Positions 8,720 through 17,965 of a stretch of DNA of 64,000 nucleotides are shown in pieces. The notes below the pieces were generated by a model that saw only the letters and a list, made by a program, of their open reading frames with translations, searched no databases and was not told the DNA's origin. A program made the position numbers and the translations under genes. Origin of the DNA: Lautropia sp. (GTDB lineage Bacteria; Pseudomonadota; Gammaproteobacteria; Burkholderiales; Burkholderiaceae_E); NCBI GenBank assembly GCA_030532895.1, contig JAUNKF010000006.1:87268-151267 (forward strand), given 5' to 3'. The number at the start of each line of letters is the position of its first letter. Within the stretch, counting starts at the first letter, position 1.

Positions 8720-10528
8720 CTATGGCGCGCCAGCTTTCTTGGACGCTGGCAGCCGCCGCAGCGAATAGCCGGCATACCTCAGACGATCAACACCATCCGC
8801 TCCCATCACCGCCTCGACCGTGCCGCCCAAGCCTTCGCCAATGCCCAATATGATGGCCTCGGTGGCCGACAAGGTTTTCAGTGGCAGGCTGGTGACCTCA
8901 TCGGAGAAAGGCGGCATGGCAAAGTGCAGCATGAGAAAACCGTTTTCTTCTGTCAATTGCACCTCGGACAGCACGCCGATGTCGCCGGGCGGCATGGGAT
9001 CGACTTCATGGTGGCCGAGCCGCGCGCGCCAGGCTGGGTGAATGGGCGTCGGGCTGACCTTGGTGCCAACGATGCTGCCGCCCCCGGTTGGCGAGATCGC
9101 CATCAACAGATCATGCCCGCCCAGGCGTTTGGCCAGCAGGCCAAATTTGTCGAGAGTTTCCGCGCCCACATTGTAAAAACCGAACAACTCGTACTCCAGC
9201 GCCATCGCCCCGTCTTCACGCGGGATCAGCTCAAAATCCCGGCCCATCACCCGAGAGGCCAAGCCCCCGCCCTCGCGCCGGATCTGCGCCAGACCAAAGA
9301 CACCGGCATACCAGCCCTCATAAGTATCCTTCTGCGCCTCGGTGAGGGTACGGCTTGAACGCTTGGCCGGCACGACGCCATAGGACTGCCGCTCTCCCGT
9401 CTTCACCGCCATCGCCAGGGCCAGCACCTCGTCAGCCACCGCGTGTTCCAACTCCTCGGCACCCTCGCTGTTGGCCAGCACCACCACACCCAGCTTCTGT
9501 TCCGGCAGGATGCGCAACATCCCGTTATGTGTGCCAGTGCTACCCCCATGCTCGGCGGACAGCTCCCCGCCGGCAAAGCGTCTGTCGACATGCCAACCGA
9601 GGCCCACCTGCACGCCCCCCTCATCCATCTCCACCGCCGTGTTCTGCGGGCGCAGCATCTCACGCACGGAAGCCGGTTGCAGGATCTGCCCGCCCGCCGG
9701 TGAACGCCCTTCGGCAAACACCATCTGCATGAAGCGGGCCAAATCGAGCACCGAGGCATTGAGTCCGCCGGCCGGGATGTCCCGCAGCGGCACGCTGGCA
9801 ATCTCCTTACCGTCCTGATACGCCTTTGAGCCACGGTGCGAATCGATGTCTTGCGCAAAGTAAGCCGTTTTCATCCCCAGGGGCTGCAAGAGCGACTGCC
9901 ACGCGAGCGTGACGAAATCCTGCTGCGTCACAGCCTGAAGCGCCATGCCCATCACCGTCACGCCCAGGTTGGAATAGCTGAAGACATGATCGGGCGGATA
10001 GAGCACGTATTCATCCTTCAATGGCCCAAGCAGCTTGGCAAAAGGCTCGGGATGGGCCGCCCACATACCGGGCAGGTAGTCACGGGCCAGCCCAGCATGG
10101 TGCGTCATCAGGTTGCGCGGCGTGATGGGCGGAGCATTTTTGAAGCGGCTGCGCACGCTGAAGTCGGGCAAATATTGCGTGATCGGCGTATCGAGCGCGA
10201 GCCGGCCCGCTTCAACCTGCTGCATGGCGAGCGTGGCCGTCAGCAGTTTGGAGATCGAGCCACTGCGATAAACCGTCTCGGCCGTGGCCGGCTTCTTCTG
10301 GGCCAGATCGCTGAAGCCAAAGCCTTCGGCCCAGACCACCTTCTGATCATCCACCAGCGCCACGCTCAGGCCCACCACCTCGCGCTTCTTCATCTCGTAA
10401 CGGATACGCTGGGCCAGATAGGGCGTGATCGAGGCGTAGTCACCTTGCTTCACGTCTTCGGGCGGCAGTGGCAAGGTGTTGCAGCCCGCCAGCCACACAC
10501 ACAGGCCGATGAGCGCCCATCGGCCCAA
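8720..10528 (-). CDS. beta-lactamase-fold serine hydrolase, lipoprotein
   Basis: A penicillin-binding/class C beta-lactamase-like protein (PF00144). Catalytic elements are visible: SGSISK for SxxK, FSYSNLG for YxN, and EHGGSTG in the KTG place. A lipobox WLAGC directly follows the hydrophobic stretch WALIGLCV, so the mature protein is probably lipid-anchored. The frame is open to an ATG at 10789, but that leaves about 100 residues before the lipobox; a TTG at 10528 gives an ideal 16-residue lipoprotein signal and was preferred. The start is uncertain. A C-terminal part of about 230 residues follows the catalytic domain. Likely a peptidase or esterase; substrate unknown. Confidence 0.8.
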   Translation of the reverse strand: MGRWALIGLCVWLAGCNTLPLPPEDVKQGDYASITPYLAQRIRYEMKKREVVGLSVALVDDQKVVWAEGFGFSDLAQKKPATAETVYRSGSISKLLTATLAMQQVEAGRLALDTPITQYLPDFSVRSRFKNAPPITPRNLMTHHAGLARDYLPGMWAAHPEPFAKLLGPLKDEYVLYPPDHVFSYSNLGVTVMGMALQAVTQQDFVTLAWQSLLQPLGMKTAYFAQDIDSHRGSKAYQDGKEIASVPLRDIPAGGLNASVLDLARFMQMVFAEGRSPAGGQILQPASVREMLRPQNTAVEMDEGGVQVGLGWHVDRRFAGGELSAEHGGSTGTHNGMLRILPEQKLGVVVLANSEGAEELEHAVADEVLALAMAVKTGERQSYGVVPAKRSSRTLTEAQKDTYEGWYAGVFGLAQIRREGGGLASRVMGRDFELIPREDGAMALEYELFGFYNVGAETLDKFGLLAKRLGGHDLLMAISPTGGGSIVGTKVSPTPIHPAWRARLGHHEVDPMPPGDIGVLSEVQLTEENGFLMLHFAMPPFSDEVTSLPLKTLSATEAIILGIGEGLGGTVEAVMGADGVDRLRYAGYSLRRLPASKKAGAP

Positions 10529-10880
10529 GCCGGGCGAGCCTGCCGTCCCGCGAGACGCCGAAGCAGCCAGACCATCGAGGCAGCCCGCTACGCGACCCTG
10601 CGGCAGGCCCTGCTGCATGGCACCGGACGCGGCAGCCAGTGTGCCCCCTGGAACCGCCGTCCTCTTCACCAGGCTGAACGGCCCGCTTTGCAGCTTGACC
10701 ACGGCAGCGCGCAGGCACCGGGAAGTCCAGGACAGGGGCAGCGAGCCGAACAACGGCCTGGACAGGGAAACGGGCAAGGATATGGACATGGTTGTACGGG
10801 TTATCCAGATCGATGAGACAAATGATATCGGCTGAGGGGTTAAGATTGGCCGAAGTCAAAATACAACAGGAGAAGAAGGC
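10529..10880. other. divergent intergenic region, start-dependent
   Basis: This interval separates the serine-hydrolase gene from the OPT transporter gene if the hydrolase starts at 10528. If it starts at 10789 only about 90 bases remain. The stretch 10820-10870 is locally AT-richer and probably holds the transporter promoter. No operator was recognised. Confidence 0.35.
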
Positions 10881-13019
10881 ATGGCCACAGATGCACATGA
10901 CCCTTATGCCCATTACCGCGAGCTGACGCTGCGCGGCATGATCCTGGGCGCATTGATCACGGTGGTGTTCACCGCCTCCAACGTCTACCTCGGCCTGAAG
11001 GTGGGGCTGACCTTTGCCTCATCGATTCCGGCGGCCGTCATCTCGATGGCGATCCTGCGTTTCGCCCACGGGGCCAACATCCTCGAAAACAACATGGTGC
11101 AGACGCAGGCGTCGGCGGCCGGCACCATCTCCAGCATCATCTTCGTGCTGCCCGGTCTGCTGATGGCCGGCTACTGGAGCGGTTTTCCGTTCTGGCAAAC
11201 CACGCTCGTCTGCATCGGCGGCGGCATTCTGGGGGTGATCTTCAGCATCCCCTTGCGCTATGCCATGGTCGTGAAGAGTGATCTGCCCTACCCCGAAGGG
11301 GTGGCCGCGGCCGAGATCCTGAAGGTGGGCAGCGGTGAGCATTTCGACGAGGACGATGTCCCTGGCGAAACGCCCCGACAGGCAGCCGCCGACCAGCCTC
11401 AGGCTCCCCCCCACGGCCGGCAAGCGGCCTCCGGCAGCCAGCACGAATCCACCCGACATGGCGACAGCGGCATCCGCGAGATCGCCGCGGGCGGCCTCTT
11501 GGCGGGCATCGTCAGCTTTGCCACCGGCGGTCTCCGGCTGCTGGCCGACAGTGCCAGCTACTGGTTCAAGGCCGGCCAGGCGATCTTTCAGGTACCGATG
11601 GGCTTTTCACTGGCGCTGTTGGGCGCCGGTTATCTGATCGGTGTGGCCGGCGGTGTGGCCATCCTGCTCGGCATCGCCATCGCCTGGGGCGTGGCCGTGC
11701 CGTGGTTGTCGTCGGCGGCCCCCATGGCAGCCGATGGCGACATGGTGAGTCACGCGATGACGCTCTGGAAGGAAAAGGTGCGTTTCATCGGTGCCGGCAC
11801 CATCGGCATTGCCGCCATCTGGACGCTGATCATGCTGTTCAAACCGATGATGGAAGGGCTGAAGCTGTCGTTCCAGGCACTGCGCGATCAGCGCGGCGGG
11901 CAGCAGACAGACAGCCGCGCCCGCGTGGATCAGGACATGTCGGCCCGCGCCATGATCCTGTGGGCCGGTGGCATGCTGCTCGTGCTGGTGCTGTGCTTTC
12001 AGCAGTTCGTGGCCGATGCCAACCTGCCCGCGGGGCTGGCCTGGACGCTGGTGATCGCCTGCTCGCTGCTGGCCTTCGTGATCGGCTTTCTGGTGGCAGC
12101 CGCCTGCGGTTACATGGCGGGGCTGGTCGGCTCCTCCTCCAGCCCAATTTCGGGCATCGGCATCGTGTCGGTCATCACGATCTCACTCGTTCTGATGGTG
12201 ATCGGCGAATCCTCCGGCCTTTTTGCCGATCCGGCCAACCGGCAATTCCTGATCGCGCTCACGCTCTTCACCGGCACCGCCGTCGTGGCCGTGGCCTGCA
12301 TCTCGAACGACAACCTGCAGGATCTGAAAACGGGCTTCCTCGTACACGCCACGCCGTGGCGTCAGCAGGTGGCCCTGATCATCGGTGTGATCGTCGGCTC
12401 GATCGTGATCGCCCCCGTGCTTCAGCTGCTTTATCAGGCATACGGCTTCACCGGCGCGATGCCGCGTGAAGGCATGGATGCCGCGCAGGCGCTGGCCGCA
12501 CCGCAGGCCACGCTGATGACGACCATTGCCGAGGGCATCTTCGCGCACAACCTGCAATGGAACTACATCCTGACCGGCATCGGTATCGGGGCTGTGCTGA
12601 TCATCGTCGACCTGATGCTCAAGCGCCAGAGCGCCGACCGGCTGAGCCTGCCCGTGCTGGCCGTGGGCATGGGCATCTACCTGCCCCCGTCGATCAACAT
12701 GCCGATCGTGATCGGCGCTTTCCTCGCCGCGTGGCTGCGTCATCGCATTGCCGCCCGTCATGGCGCCAAGGCCGAGAAAGCCCAGAAGCGGGCCGAACGC
12801 AGTGGCACGCTGTTTGCCGCCGGCCTGATCGTGGGTGAAAGCCTGATCGGGGTGACGCTTGCGCTGATCATCGCCGTCTCGGTGTCCAGCGGTGGCTCGG
12901 AAGCCCCGCTCGCACTCGACCTGGGCGACTGGGAAAGCACCGCCCAGTGGCTGGGGCTCGCCGCCTTCATCATCGGGGTGCTGATGCTGAGCCGGCGGGT
13001 GCAGAAAGCGGCGGGCTGA
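10881..13019 (+). CDS. OPT-family oligopeptide/metal-chelate transporter
   Basis: A 712-residue inner-membrane protein of the OPT family (PF03169). The N-terminal stretch YRELTLRGMILGALITVV and TFASSIPAAVISMAIL with NNMVQTQASAAGT is characteristic. About 14-16 hydrophobic segments can be counted. Bacterial members are thought to import small peptides or metal complexes by proton symport; the cargo here is not known. A soluble His/Gln/Pro-rich insertion of about 50 residues (near residues 152-195) lies in a cytoplasmic or periplasmic loop. A strong AGGAGAAGAAGG site supports the start. It stands alone and converges on the iron-uptake operon. Confidence 0.92.
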   Translation: MATDAHDPYAHYRELTLRGMILGALITVVFTASNVYLGLKVGLTFASSIPAAVISMAILRFAHGANILENNMVQTQASAAGTISSIIFVLPGLLMAGYWSGFPFWQTTLVCIGGGILGVIFSIPLRYAMVVKSDLPYPEGVAAAEILKVGSGEHFDEDDVPGETPRQAAADQPQAPPHGRQAASGSQHESTRHGDSGIREIAAGGLLAGIVSFATGGLRLLADSASYWFKAGQAIFQVPMGFSLALLGAGYLIGVAGGVAILLGIAIAWGVAVPWLSSAAPMAADGDMVSHAMTLWKEKVRFIGAGTIGIAAIWTLIMLFKPMMEGLKLSFQALRDQRGGQQTDSRARVDQDMSARAMILWAGGMLLVLVLCFQQFVADANLPAGLAWTLVIACSLLAFVIGFLVAAACGYMAGLVGSSSSPISGIGIVSVITISLVLMVIGESSGLFADPANRQFLIALTLFTGTAVVAVACISNDNLQDLKTGFLVHATPWRQQVALIIGVIVGSIVIAPVLQLLYQAYGFTGAMPREGMDAAQALAAPQATLMTTIAEGIFAHNLQWNYILTGIGIGAVLIIVDLMLKRQSADRLSLPVLAVGMGIYLPPSINMPIVIGAFLAAWLRHRIAARHGAKAEKAQKRAERSGTLFAAGLIVGESLIGVTLALIIAVSVSSGGSEAPLALDLGDWESTAQWLGLAAFIIGVLMLSRRVQKAAG

Positions 13020-13103
13020 TGCCCAAAACCGCCGGATTCGGAAGACTGGCAAGGCGGATTGCCCTGCCAGCGGATTCGCAAGACGGCGGGCTGAAGTGCT
13101 TGG

Positions 13104-13133
13104 CCCGGATGCCGTTTTCACCCGGCATCCGGG
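13104..13133. terminator. 11-bp perfect hairpin between convergent genes
   Basis: CCCGGATGCCG (13104-13114) pairs perfectly with CGGCATCCGGG (13123-13133) over an 8-base loop containing TTTT. It lies between the ends of the OPT gene (+) and efeM (-), so it may terminate both. No U-tract follows on either strand. Confidence 0.5.
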
Positions 13134-13223
13134 GCTATACGCCGCCAAGGGTAGCGGGTCGTTGGCAGGACACCCGCAGCGCCCATCGGCACGCCACAGA
13201 TGTCCCTCGGGTGGCACAATGGC

Positions 13224-14054
13224 TCAGTTCAGGCCCAGCATGCCGCGCAGTTGAGACAGATCCTCGGCCAGCGTGTTGACGCGGCCCGACAGCATCTTGC
13301 GGTCGGCATCGGTCAGCTTCTCGTAGGATACGAAACCGCCATCTGCGGTTTTGTACTTTTTGAGCGTGTCGAAGACGACCTCGAAATTCTTGTCGGTCTT
13401 CTTCAGGAAAGCCGCATCCTCACGCTCGATCAGCGGGCGGAACAGCTCGACGATCTTGTAGGCCCCTTCAAAGTTGGCCTGGAAGTCCCACAGGTCGGTG
13501 TGGCTGTAACGATCCTCTTCACCCGAAATCTTCGTGGCCGCCACTTCTTCCATCAGTACGGCCGCACCGCCCACCACCTTCTCGGGGGGGAAGGTCAGCT
13601 CGGTCAGGCGCTTTTGCAGCTCGACCACGTTGGCTTCCAGCTTGTCGGCGTAATCCAGCACCTCCTTCGTGCTCTTTTGCTCCCACAGCGCATACTCGAT
13701 CCGGTGGAAGCCGCCGAAGGCAGGATCCTCTTCACGCTTCTCATGGTCATCGGCCCGCGAGTCGATAGCCACGTCCAGATCGCTGAACAGCTCGGCCACC
13801 GGCTCCACTCGCTCGTAGAAGATGCGGGTAGGTGCAAACAGCTTCTTGGCCTTCTCCACATCCCCTGCCTTCACGGCCGCCACGAATGCCTTGGTTTCCG
13901 TCACCAGCTGGCTGACGTTTTCATCCACGTAGATCTTGTACTCGGCGATGGGGCCAACCAGTTCGTTGGGCGACACGGCAGCCTGTGCACCAACCGCACC
14001 CAAGGCGGCAGCCTGGGCCACCAGCATGGTGATGAGACGACGACGAATAGCCAT
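13224..14054 (-). CDS. efeM: imelysin-domain periplasmic iron-uptake protein EfeM
   Basis: A 276-residue secreted protein containing only the M75/imelysin domain, in contrast to EfeO upstream which also has a cupredoxin domain. The N-terminus [21 protein letters not shown] is a Sec signal peptide. The family motif HxxE appears in [11 protein letters not shown] (near residue 110), thought to bind metal. A strong AAGGAG ribosome site precedes ATG 14054. It is the last gene of the efeU-O-B-M operon and probably serves as an additional periplasmic iron carrier beside EfeO. Confidence 0.88.
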   Translation of the reverse strand: MAIRRRLITMLVAQAAALGAVGAQAAVSPNELVGPIAEYKIYVDENVSQLVTETKAFVAAVKAGDVEKAKKLFAPTRIFYERVEPVAELFSDLDVAIDSRADDHEKREEDPAFGGFHRIEYALWEQKSTKEVLDYADKLEANVVELQKRLTELTFPPEKVVGGAAVLMEEVAATKISGEEDRYSHTDLWDFQANFEGAYKIVELFRPLIEREDAAFLKKTDKNFEVVFDTLKKYKTADGGFVSYEKLTDADRKMLSGRVNTLAEDLSQLRGMLGLN

Positions 14055-14161
14055 GATGATTCTCCTTCAATCTTCTTGGTATGAAAAAACGGATGGGCGC
14101 CTGTCCTGCACACCCGCGATGTCGGTGACGGCACCGCGCATGGGCAGGACGCACGCCACGC

Positions 14162-15607
14162 TCAGGCCGAAGCGCTTCGGCGGGCAGCAGCCAGCAAGGT
14201 GCTGCCCACCCAGTCATCCTTGCTGCGGATGCCGGGCAAACTGAAAAAATAACCGCCCCCAACGGGCTTGATGTACTCCTCCAAGGGTTCCTTGTCCAGG
14301 CGCTTTTGCACCGTGATGAACGACTTGTCGAGATTGGACTGATAACAGATGAAAAGCAGCCCCATGTCGAGCTGGCCCGATTTGGTGACGCCGTTCGAGT
14401 AGTTGAAAGGCCGGCGCAGCATCAGGTTGGCCTCACTCCCAGGCGTGCGCGGGTTGGCCAGACGAATATGGGAATCCAGCGGTGTCTTGGCGCCATCCGG
14501 ATCCTTCTCGTAATCAGGCACATCGAATTCGCTCTGGCCACCATCGAGCGGCAGGCCATCATCCTTCGTCCGGCCAAAGATGGCCTCCTGCTCCTGAAGC
14601 GGGGTTCGATCCCAGCGCTCCACGAAATTGCGGATGATGCGAACGGCCTGATAGCTGCCCCCCGCCGCCCAGGCTGGCTCGGCATCGCGTACCGGATCGA
14701 CCCAGACCACCTTGTTCATCAGCGCTGCATCGGCCGAATCAGGATTGGCCGAGCCATCCCGAAAGCCCAGAAAATTGCGCGCACTCTCGGGCGGCTGACC
14801 GGGGCGCGCAGGAATCGGTGGCACATTGCCCTCCTGCTTCCAGTGCAGCACGAGCAGATCGGGCAGGTTCTTGATGATGTCGCGCAAGGCGTTGTTGATC
14901 GTGTCGGGCGTGTTGGCACAAAACTGGATCGACAGGTCGCCATGACACAGGGCGGGATCCAGCGCATCGTTGAAGAAGGCCGTCATCCGTTGCAGGTGCC
15001 GCGGCTTCAGCGCCGACAGGCCAAAGCGCTCGTCGAACAGCGACGCCCCCACCGAGACGGTGATCGTCAGCGCGTCAGGCTGCACCACCGGCCCCAGCAG
15101 ACCCGAGCTGGCCGGCGGCAGTTTCGGGTCACGCTGCACTTCCTTGCCGCCTTGGGTCAAAAAGGCAATCCGCCGGGACAACGTCCGGAAGAGCCGCTCC
15201 AGCTCATCCAGATCGGTGGCGATCACATGAAACGAAGCCACCATGCCGGCGTTGGGACGTGGCGTGAGGATGCCCGCCTGATGCACGCCCAGATAAGACA
15301 CGCGCTGCTGGTAGGTGTTGCTGGTGTTGGCATCCGTCACCAGCTTGTCGCCGGTGAGCGCCCCGGAGGCGCCAGCGTCCGTGCTGCGCAGCGAGGTGCG
15401 ACAGCCCGCCCCCATCAGCCCCAGACCGGCAGCGCCGAGAGCAGCGCCGAGCAGGCGCCGGCGCCCGCCAGCGGCGAGGGCGTCGGCCGGCATCACCGCC
15501 AGGCCATCATCAGCCATACACGGCCCCGGCTGACCGGGTGACAAGGACAGGGAGCGCTTGGAGACACCCTCCGCATGAAACTCAGGGGACTCAGGGATCG
15601 TGTGCAT
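14162..15607 (-). CDS. efeB: Dyp-type heme peroxidase/deferrochelatase EfeB
   Basis: A 481-residue Dyp-type peroxidase. A twin-arginine signal is visible near residues 45-70 ([20 protein letters not shown]), so the folded heme protein should be exported by Tat. The family GxxDG motif appears as [12 protein letters not shown], supplying the catalytic aspartate. In the EfeUOB system EfeB is proposed to oxidise ferrous iron or to release iron from heme in the periplasm. The first 40 residues before the RR motif are longer than usual, so a later start (for example the ATG near 15517) is possible; GGA lies upstream of the chosen ATG. Confidence 0.93.
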   Translation of the reverse strand: MHTIPESPEFHAEGVSKRSLSLSPGQPGPCMADDGLAVMPADALAAGGRRRLLGAALGAAGLGLMGAGCRTSLRSTDAGASGALTGDKLVTDANTSNTYQQRVSYLGVHQAGILTPRPNAGMVASFHVIATDLDELERLFRTLSRRIAFLTQGGKEVQRDPKLPPASSGLLGPVVQPDALTITVSVGASLFDERFGLSALKPRHLQRMTAFFNDALDPALCHGDLSIQFCANTPDTINNALRDIIKNLPDLLVLHWKQEGNVPPIPARPGQPPESARNFLGFRDGSANPDSADAALMNKVVWVDPVRDAEPAWAAGGSYQAVRIIRNFVERWDRTPLQEQEAIFGRTKDDGLPLDGGQSEFDVPDYEKDPDGAKTPLDSHIRLANPRTPGSEANLMLRRPFNYSNGVTKSGQLDMGLLFICYQSNLDKSFITVQKRLDKEPLEEYIKPVGGGYFFSLPGIRSKDDWVGSTLLAAARRSASA

Positions 15608-15648
15608 GATGCTTCCAGACGTATCAGATGGGTTCCAGACGTGTCAGA

Positions 15649-16833
15649 TCATTCAAGGCTCAGGGCCGCATTCACCTGATCGAGCTGCTCGGCCAATGCC
15701 CCGATGGGTTCGGCCAAGGTCTTCCATTGGTTGGCATCGGGTTTCACCCGTTTGAAGCCTTCGCCTTCCCGATAGGGGGAGAGCACCGCCGAACAAGCCT
15801 CGAAACCTTCGGCCACCTGCTTGTCCAGCTCAGGCGCTGCCTTCTGGAGCAGCGGGGACAAAAGGCCCACGAGTTTGCGGGTGCCATCCAGCGTGCCCTG
15901 CACATCGGCCAGCTCGGCATGCCCATAAGCGCCCTCCCCCACGGCTAGCAGATTGTCGGCCGTGCGGCGCAGCAACCGCGCGGCCGAACTGGCCAAGCGC
16001 TCTGGCGGAATGTCGAGCGAGCGCAGACGCTCACGCAACTGCCCCAGATCCGCCATCAATTGTTTCGTGACCGGTGCCAGCGTCGCCAGATCGCCCTGAC
16101 CCGGCGCAAACAAGCCATGCTCGATCCGATGAAAGCCCATGAAGGCCGGGTCGGCCTCCCGCTTGTCGAAATAGGCGGCCCGCGCATTGATTCGCTGATC
16201 CAGATCCGCAAACATGTCCGCCATCGCTTCGATGCGCTTGTACATCTGGTGGGCCGGCACGTAAAGCCTTCGTGCTTCATCGAGCTGGCCGGCCGAGATG
16301 GCATCGACCATCGTTTCCGTGGCCTTTTGCAGGCTGGATGAGGTCTTGATCAGGTAGACCCGATACTCGGCCAACGGGCCGATGAACGCAGTGGCAGGCG
16401 GGCGTGCCGCCTCGGCCTCAGAATCGGCCGAGGCCGTCACATGCAGCTTGCCGTGCGGATTGCTCAACAGGCCGCAGGTGATGTCGTAATCGCCGGGCCG
16501 CAGCTTCACCGTCATCTTCTGGGAAAAACCGGGGGCGATGTTCTCGCGTTCCTCCACCACCATCACGCCATCCAGAATCTCCCACTCCAGGGCACGATCG
16601 GACTTGTTGACGATGGTGAAGGTGGTTTTGCCCGCCGGCACCGTGATGTCGTTGGGCTTGCAGACCCGGTCTTCGATCGTGACGGTGACGGCATTGGCAT
16701 CCGTCTGAACCGGCCGTTGCTGCGCTTGCCGGCTCGCATACCAGAAGGCAGCCACCCCGGCCACCACCAGCAGCACCGAGCCAGCCAAAGCCAGTTTCAA
16801 GCCGGCAGGAGAAGAAGATTTGGAATCGGCCAT
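15649..16833 (-). CDS. efeO: iron-uptake protein EfeO (cupredoxin plus imelysin domains)
   Basis: A 394-residue periplasmic protein anchored or exported by an N-terminal hydrophobic segment (LALAGSVLLVVAGVAAFWYA). Residues about 45-130 form a cupredoxin-like domain, with VCKPNDITVPAGKTTF and a Cys in DITCGLLSNPHG. Residues about 145-394 form the M75/imelysin domain with the HxxE motif in MGFHRIEHGLF. It is thought to bind iron and hand it to the EfeU permease. It follows efeU with a 9-base gap. The M75 domain is a paralogue of the neighbouring EfeM. Confidence 0.93.
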   Translation of the reverse strand: MADSKSSSPAGLKLALAGSVLLVVAGVAAFWYASRQAQQRPVQTDANAVTVTIEDRVCKPNDITVPAGKTTFTIVNKSDRALEWEILDGVMVVEERENIAPGFSQKMTVKLRPGDYDITCGLLSNPHGKLHVTASADSEAEAARPPATAFIGPLAEYRVYLIKTSSSLQKATETMVDAISAGQLDEARRLYVPAHQMYKRIEAMADMFADLDQRINARAAYFDKREADPAFMGFHRIEHGLFAPGQGDLATLAPVTKQLMADLGQLRERLRSLDIPPERLASSAARLLRRTADNLLAVGEGAYGHAELADVQGTLDGTRKLVGLLSPLLQKAAPELDKQVAEGFEACSAVLSPYREGEGFKRVKPDANQWKTLAEPIGALAEQLDQVNAALSLE

Positions 16834-16842
16834 GAGACAGGA

Positions 16843-17682
16843 TCAACCATGAGAAGGCACCACCGATGCCGGTGTCGGCAGGGGACGCAGAAAGAGAAAC
16901 AGGGTGACAACCAGAAAAGTCAGATAGACGATGACCTCACCCAAGACCGGCGCAGCCTGATAGCCCAGCAAGCCGGACAACACGGCCCCCAGCGGGCTGT
17001 CCATCGGCAGCGTTTCACTCAGGTCGAACACCACCTGTTGGGTCGTGTTCCAGAGGCCGGCCTCATGAAACTTGCGCAGCGACCCCGCCATCAGCCCGGC
17101 GGCCACGAAGAGGATGAAGACCCCGGTCAGGCGGAAGAAGCGACGCAGATCGAGCCGGACGCCCCCCGCATACAGCCCGTAGCCGATCAGCACCGACACG
17201 AGGATGCCGGCCAGCGCCCCCACCGGGGCCTCCCAGCCGGGGCTTTGCTGGAAGATCGCCAGCAGGAAAAAGACCGACTCCAGCCCCTCACGAGCCACCG
17301 CCAGAAAAGCCATGCCGATCAGCGCCCAGGCTTGTGCGCGGCTGCCCTGCTGCCCCACGGCCCGGTCGATCGAGGCATGCAGGGATCCCTTGATGTTGCG
17401 GGCGCTCTGGCGCATCCAGAAGACCATCGAGGTCAGCATGGCCACGGCGATCAGGCCCACGATTCCCTCGAACAGCTCCTGCTCCTTCTGGGGAAACTCG
17501 GCCGCCATCCATTGCAGGCCAGCGCCAGCAAAGAGCGACAGGGCCAGCGCCAAGAAGACGCCCACCCAGACGGCCGGCATCAGCTCGCCACGACCGCTGT
17601 GTTTGAGGTAACTGGCAACGATGCCGACGATCAGGGCGGCTTCGATGCCCTCGCGGAGCATGATCAGGAAAGGAACCAGCAT
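16843..17682 (-). CDS. efeU: FTR1-family iron permease EfeU
   Basis: A 279-residue inner-membrane iron permease. Both REGxE iron-binding motifs of the FTR1 family are present: LREGIEAAL near residue 9 and AREGLESVF near residue 135. Seven hydrophobic segments can be counted. It is the first gene of efeU-O-B-M, whose shared Fur box lies about 46 bases upstream of this start, so the operon should be repressed when iron is plentiful. The ribosome site is weak. Confidence 0.94.
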   Translation of the reverse strand: MLVPFLIMLREGIEAALIVGIVASYLKHSGRGELMPAVWVGVFLALALSLFAGAGLQWMAAEFPQKEQELFEGIVGLIAVAMLTSMVFWMRQSARNIKGSLHASIDRAVGQQGSRAQAWALIGMAFLAVAREGLESVFFLLAIFQQSPGWEAPVGALAGILVSVLIGYGLYAGGVRLDLRRFFRLTGVFILFVAAGLMAGSLRKFHEAGLWNTTQQVVFDLSETLPMDSPLGAVLSGLLGYQAAPVLGEVIVYLTFLVVTLFLFLRPLPTPASVVPSHG

Positions 17683-17727
17683 CAGCCAAGGCGCCAGACG
17701 GCGATGGAAATCTCAAACAATGAAAAA

Positions 17728-17746
17728 CTTAATGATAATAATTCTA
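17728..17746 (-). promoter_or_regulatory. Fur box upstream of the efe operon
   Basis: CTTAATGATAATAATTCTA matches the 19-base Fur consensus (GATAATGATAATCATTATC) at 14 positions, including an unbroken run of ten, TAATGATAAT. It lies 46-64 bases upstream of efeU in an otherwise AT-rich patch. Given the iron-uptake genes downstream, repression by Fur is a strong inference. Confidence 0.8.
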
Positions 17747-17880
17747 CAACCAAACGACAGCACACCCATGAGCGGATCCGGGTTTTACATCCTGCCCACG
17801 CGCTTGAACATATTGTAAAAGGTGCCGACAACACGAACAGCTCGATGGCGACAAAGCGTTGGCGTTGCCTCCCACCCGCG

Positions 17881-17909
17881 CACAGCGGGGCATGCCAAGC
17901 CCCGCTGTG
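17881..17909. other. 11-bp perfect hairpin upstream of the DsbA-family gene
   Basis: CACAGCGGGGC (17881-17891) pairs perfectly with GCCCCGCTGTG (17899-17909) over the 7-base loop ATGCCAA. It lies 57 bases upstream of ATG 17966. Without a U-tract it could be an operator, an RNA structure in the leader, or a weak terminator between the divergent genes. Confidence 0.5.
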
Positions 17910-17965
17910 GGATACTTATCGCTTATCCGGCACACACGGTTTTCTTCCTGCAGGAAGCCCAGACG

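Noticed and set aside
14590..14620. tRNA T-loop-like GGTTCGATCCC
   Set aside because: Lies within efeB coding sequence and no acceptor or anticodon stems surround it.
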